Shown here in pieces: positions 59,241 to 64,000 of a stretch of DNA of 64,000 nucleotides. Numbering within the stretch: position 1 is the first letter of the stretch; each line of letters starts with the position of its first letter. The DNA comes from Climacium dendroides (Eukaryota > Streptophyta > Bryopsida > Hypnales > Climaciaceae). The notes beneath the pieces are model-generated. The model ran no database searches. It was not told the DNA's origin and saw only the letters and a program-made list of their open reading frames with translations. The translations under genes were made by a program, and so were the position numbers. The DNA is taken from positions 47,134,555-47,198,554 of the forward strand of contig OX467083.1 of NCBI GenBank assembly GCA_950106755.1. Reading direction: 5' to 3'.

Positions 59241-60695
59241 TCTCACGAGAAATTTAAATTTAGTTGAAAATGCTCTTCTTTCAATTTCTCTATTCAAATG
59301 AAGAAAACTTAATTGAAGTAAAAAATGTCTTCTTTCCATTGTTTTATTACAATAAAGGAAAATTTATTGCAGTACAAAAACTTGTCATCATGTTTGAGGG
59401 CTAGTTGGGATCAATACCTTGAATTTTGGGAAAAGGGATCATAGTCAAATTGCATAGCAAGTCATGCAATTATAATGCATTCAACCCTCTCCAATTGCAA
59501 TTGGGGTTTCAAATGCATGGACATGAGTAAAGGTCTGTTTTCACTTGATGTTAAAAGAATGTTATCATTGAGGGCCTAAGGACTACTTTACATCTAGACA
59601 CCAAGCCAATTTTTCTTGAGGCAAGTTACACAAAATTTTAGTCTCTTTTGGATTGGAGGCCATCCTTAACTACTCATTAGAATAAGACTATAACGGAGGC
59701 CAATTCTTCCATATGTAAAGGCCTTGGGGCCAAGAAGCCAATTTGGTAGATATAAAGAGGTTGGAACTAATTTCAAAATTTTATCCAATTACAAGTGAGG
59801 TCTTTTGACCTCTAACACAACAAACTAGCCTAGATTCTAATTGTAAAGTGGCTCTTAGGAACAAATTTAGCCCTATTTCTAAACCAAATTGACATTGCAA
59901 ACATCTCCCCTAGCATCAAGCATGAACATATTTTTAATGTATGTAAATTTTTTCATTTGGGTTCATATGCGTAAATAGAATTTAACTTATAATTAGGTCT
60001 TTTTGTTACTTTAGTTGCTAATAAATGAAAATCATAAATTTTTAAGAGATTTTGTAATTTTTGTGAATTTTCAAAGTCTAGACTTGAGGGAAACTTTTAA
60101 GCAATAAATTCTATAAATGGATTATGTAGTGTCCTTGTTGGGGTTAAATTTCAAATTATTGGATTGATATTGTATTATCGTTGTGTTCTTTTTTCCTATG
60201 CGATCTCTAACATGTCAAGTTCGAATTTGTATGGTTACAATTAAAATACATTTTGTGCTACCTAATTTGAATATTTAACAAAGAAATCCAGCTAACTTGT
60301 GCACTATTTACCAAATTGACATTGTCAAATTGGGTATCATTAGAAAGCTATAACATTGTAGAAGCCTATTGTAATATGAATTTTACATTATATATATTTT
60401 GTATTGGTGACTAATAAATATCATTGAAAAAAGTTATATTTTTTCTTACATGATTGTCTCTTATATTCAAGTGTATCTCTAAACCATCTACATAAAGGCT
60501 CAAAACATTCAGTTAAGCCTCTATTACTTGAAAAATATGCACTACATGTAAAGTTAAAGACATTCTATAATCATAATGTTTTAAAATACTATTGATGATA
60601 CATAAAACAATCCTAGCCTTTATAGTATAAATGATAAAGCAAACAATTTTACATACTTCTGTCTTATACCATTTGATGTGTAGAGGTTGTCTAAT

Positions 60696-60739
<44 letters not shown>

Positions 60740-63064
60740 GTGTAAGAATTTTAGAATATTGGTTAAGTGTCAAATAACTTAATAACTTAATTTTGTAAGG
60801 ATGTGGAGAACCAAAAGTCTCTTATGAATGTCTCTTTACATTTGGGTAAAATAAAAGAATGCATAAACTCATCCATTCAATTAAAAATTAAATAGTTGAT
60901 GATTTTGGTGATAGTCTATTGTGTTGACTATTGAGGTTAAAGTTCAAAATCAAAGTGTATTTTTTCAACATATGATTTTTTCTACAAAGTCCTAATACTT
61001 TGGATCTATATTCTAATCCAAAGAAAGATAAGGTATTCAAGATATTTCAATCAATTCATATTGTCCCTTGAAACAAATCCTCGAGACACATCCATTTACC
61101 TTTTGAGTTAAAATTGTTTGAAGATAAAAGTTACCAATTAATATCAATTTCTTCATTAGCCTTTCAATGGGGTCACATTGACAATTGTTTGAAGATGAAA
61201 GTCTCTTTAGTTGCTTTATAATTAATAAAACCTTTAATTAGTCATTTACAATTTTAGCTCATACTAGCGGTTGGCGCTTGCTATGCTAAGCATTCACCAT
61301 TAGAATTTCATTAGAAGTCCTATGTATTAGATAGAATGCAGAGTAAGAATTTCAATAAATCTTCAAATAAAAATTACTAAAATCTTCATATAATTTTTTT
61401 TTAATAAATAAGCATATACTGAGATAAACAATAGAAATTTAATGAATGATGAATGAAATACATGAAATGATGAATACGGTAAAAGATACACATACATTAG
61501 AATGCATTAGAAATTTGACTCCATTGTTACAAACAATGGCAACCCAAATAGAAGAATTTAAAGGAAAAACTTGTACATTTCAAAAGCTTTGTGAACAATT
61601 TAATTGTTGTGAAATTCAAAAATTGGTTTAATCTAATAAATTTCTCAAATCATTTGATAGTAGCAATAGAAAATTGAAATTTGAAGCTCCAAGCTCACAA
61701 AAGCACAAAATCATAGAAATGCAAAAGAAATATAAAGCCAAGAAAAACAATGGAATTGCTACCTCTATAATATCACCATATTGATCCTCTTTAATATCAC
61801 CTCAATTGCAATGATTATATTATTTCTATAATATCATCCTTTGTAAAAAGTGATATTACAGAAGCGATTGCAAACTGTTATTCTATTTTAGTAATATCAC
61901 ATTGTATGAAAATACGATTTCTATGAATGCATGATTGAAAATGTTTTTATAAAATAATTAAAAAAATAATTTTACAGACTTATCGAAATCATTATCATGC
62001 ATTCTATTCAAATATATCAAATTTTTACTAATATGTGATACAGTGAATGCGTAACATAGCAAGCACGAGCCCCTAGTATTAATGGTAGCATTCGTGATAT
62101 TACAAAGGGACTTATGATTTTAGTAGTATGATGATTATAAATAGATATCTATAAAATCAAGTGCTTAATGTACTATTCAAAAGTTCTTCAAATATACTTT
62201 TAACAATATAAAGTCTACCTACTAAAAAAAAATTAAAAAAACTTCCAAATTCTATTGCTAAGAATTAAAGAATGGAAAGTGAGAAGAATATGTAAAATGT
62301 AAGAAACTTAGAGGATGGAGGACAAAGGGAAGTTGCCATTTCATGGTCCAAAATTCTCTCCCATGCAAGACAACTTTAGAACCATAATGAATTACCAATC
62401 TTTTTATTGGACTTTGTTTTTAAAATGTTGAACCCAAAATATATTAGCGGAAGAATGTCAAGAAAAATTAGTATCACAAGATCCCTAAATCTTGAATGCC
62501 ATCAATTTCTTTTTGATAGTAGATGAACTTAGAATGGGAAGAGTAGACCATAACTCCCTCTAATGCCTAAAAAAGTAAGAAGTCTATTGTGGTCCATTTA
62601 GCCATTGATAAAAAATACAACTATTATTATCACATTTTATTTTATGTAAAAGAATGGAAATTTGGGGTTAATTCACATGTATTTTAGTCAATTCAATTTG
62701 AAAAAATGATACATTATAGGTGGTCAAAACAAAAACATATAGCTTCCTATTGTGAACCTTTGGAGAGGGGACTATTGTTGTGTTTTTTGATCCTCATGTG
62801 ATTCTCTTACTTCCCCTACATGGTTCTAATGGAGATCCAAAAGCACTCCCTTGTATAGACTTAAAACAATGAATGAACCTTTTGCCATGTGTTGAAGTTA
62901 CATGAGTGTGCTCATTGAATTCATTAGTTGATGATTTTCCAACCCAATTTCAACCCTCTTATATCCAATTCAAAAACTTTGAGCCCCAATTGCAAACTCA
63001 ATGCAATAAAATCTATTCATTAGAATGTAACTTTTGAATTCAAAAGTAGACAATAATTGGAATT
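59241..63064. other. AT-rich intergenic DNA
   Basis: No supported gene. The open frame at 61446-61631 starts among ATGAATGATGAATG repeats and has no known domain. Short GTGATATTAC-type words recur near 61780-61910 and 62090 but do not form a clear element. Confidence 0.5.
60699..60737. repeat. (AT)n microsatellite
   Basis: About 19 uninterrupted AT units. Confidence 0.92.
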
Positions 63065-63402
63065 TTCTTAACCCCTAAAGTCCCAAGTGTCCCCTCGGGG
63101 AACACTTGAAAGTTCAGGCAAGTTTCTATGACCTCAATTTTTGGTGATTTTTTAAAAACTTTCTCAAAAGATAGAAATATTCATTAGCTTCGTCGAAATA
63201 TGATTTTTATTTCAATTGGTGCCCAAGTGCAAAAACTATGCCATCTTAAACATAATTTATATGTCATTGGGCAAAAAAAGAAATCCACAAAAAATTGAAA
63301 TAAAATTGAATTTTTCTCCTCTTATAGATCTTTTTTTATCTACATCTAAAGCTTTGATTCATTTTATTTGGATTAGTGATGTGAAAGTTATGAGCAATCT
63401 TA
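63065..63402. repeat. Dispersed repeat related to the 7-8 kb region
   Basis: 63065-63250 is a diverged inverted copy of about 7860-8045 (CCCCTAAAGTCCC and TTTCAATTGGTGCCCAAG shared). 63310-63402 matches 7040-7127 in direct orientation at roughly 90 percent (TCTACATCTAAAGCTTT, TAGTGATGTGAAAGTTATG). The match is interrupted exactly where the CACTA element begins. Confidence 0.7.
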
Positions 63403-63553
63403 CACTACTAGAAAATTTAGTTTTTTTTGTTGTTTTGGTCGCGTTGATCTGGTCAAAATCTGATAGATATTTGTTGATTTTAACAGATTTTTGTCAGATT
63501 TTGACCAGATCAACACGACCAAAACAACAAAACAACTAAATTTTCTAGTAGTG
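63403..63553. mobile_element. CACTA-type MITE (En/Spm-like), 151 bp
   Basis: Terminal inverted repeats begin CACTACTAGAAAATTTAG and remain complementary for about 60 bases with only a couple of mismatches, leaving a short AT-rich loop. CACTA ends define the CACTA/En-Spm superfamily, whose target duplications are 3 bases. Here the flanks are TTA and TTG, and the related empty site near 7125-7127 reads TTG, consistent with a 3-base duplication with one later change. There is no coding capacity, so it would need a transposase in trans. An apparent open frame across it is a shadow of the hairpin. Confidence 0.88.
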
Positions 63554-64000
63554 TTGTTTTTCAAGCAATCTAAGCATTTTCTTGAAAAAATAACTTATAG
63601 GATTCATTTTTTTATATAGTTTTTGCGATTTTTCAAAAACAATTGTTTGATAAGGTTAAGTTTGCTTGCAAGAACAATCTCACCATTGAGATTATGGTGT
63701 TTCAATTCCATCTTAGAGCTATTAATAATTTAGTGTTTTGTTGAATCTCGGACCTACTTCTACTTAACAATTTTTTAATGAATGAAAATTAAGTGTTTTA
63801 CTTTTTGCATTAGAAAGAAATTGAGGCCTCCAAAAGGCCGTTAAGAAGAATTATTTTGGACATGGAAGCATGCCAAGAATACTCAAGAGCAACTCTTTTC
63901 TCCTATACCTGCACAGCAGATGAATGGCTGGGATCTGAAAAGGACAATGAGTATCCTCACCTTAGAAGAATGATTATTAATTTCTCCCGCCAATGTAATC
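63554..64000. other. Intergenic DNA at window end
   Basis: The first few bases continue the repeat interrupted by the CACTA element (TTGTTTTT). After that no feature is recognised. The last 170 bases are slightly richer in GC and could approach a gene outside the window. Confidence 0.4.

Noticed and set aside
63216..63539. 107-residue open frame near the right end
   Set aside because: It runs through the CACTA hairpin and a repeat, so it is explained by those elements.
4260..64000. CRISPR-like or phage-like structure
   Set aside because: The tandem repeats found lack regular spacers, and the window is clearly plant nuclear DNA.

Overview
This is a eukaryotic nuclear window, almost certainly from a land plant. 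It holds three intron-rich housekeeping genes with GT-AG introns and plant-type telo-box promoter motifs (TTTAGGG), separated by long AT-rich intergenic DNA full of small foldback elements, decayed transposons and microsatellites. The lineage cannot be fixed from sequence alone. A seed-free plant such as a bryophyte would fit the short introns and AT-rich spacers, but that is a guess. No operon, rRNA, convincing tRNA or CRISPR array is present.

Layout. 1-11,220 is gene-free and carries foldback and dispersed repeats. 11,476-18,619 (+) is a 16-exon homologue of SLOW WALKER2 / NOC1 / CEBPZ, a pre-60S ribosome assembly factor. 18,620-21,585 is convergent spacer with a 46-bp tandem duplication and a foldback element. 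21,586-29,045 (-) is a 17-exon HAD-superfamily 5'-nucleotidase domain protein with an intact catalytic core and a long basic N-terminus that may be an organelle transit peptide. 29,046-29,960 is its GC-rich leader and promoter. 29,960-34,620 is spacer with repeat copies and a degenerate 2.6-kb block. 34,802-37,873 (+) is an 11-exon SURF6 / RRP14 homologue, again a nucleolar ribosome-biogenesis factor.

37,874-64,000 is accessory DNA. It contains several foldback elements and a pair of diverged same-strand paralogous segments (about 42.8-45.1 kb and 47.3-49.0 kb) that share minus-strand splice signals and exon phases but match no family I recognise. It also contains a frameshifted PIF/Harbinger transposase, a stop-riddled Ty3-type gag-protease remnant, three (AT)n tracts and a CACTA-type MITE at 63,403-63,553. 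The MITE's pre-insertion sequence is visible in a related repeat near 7.1 kb.

Two of the three genes (SWA2/NOC1 and SURF6) act in nucleolar large-subunit assembly. Both have tandem telo-boxes just upstream of the start codon, which suggests shared transcriptional control. The nucleotidase lies between them, divergent from SURF6 and convergent with SWA2; I see no functional link to them. No clearly new biological system is evident. The paralogous segments at 43-49 kb are the best candidate for something uncharacterised.
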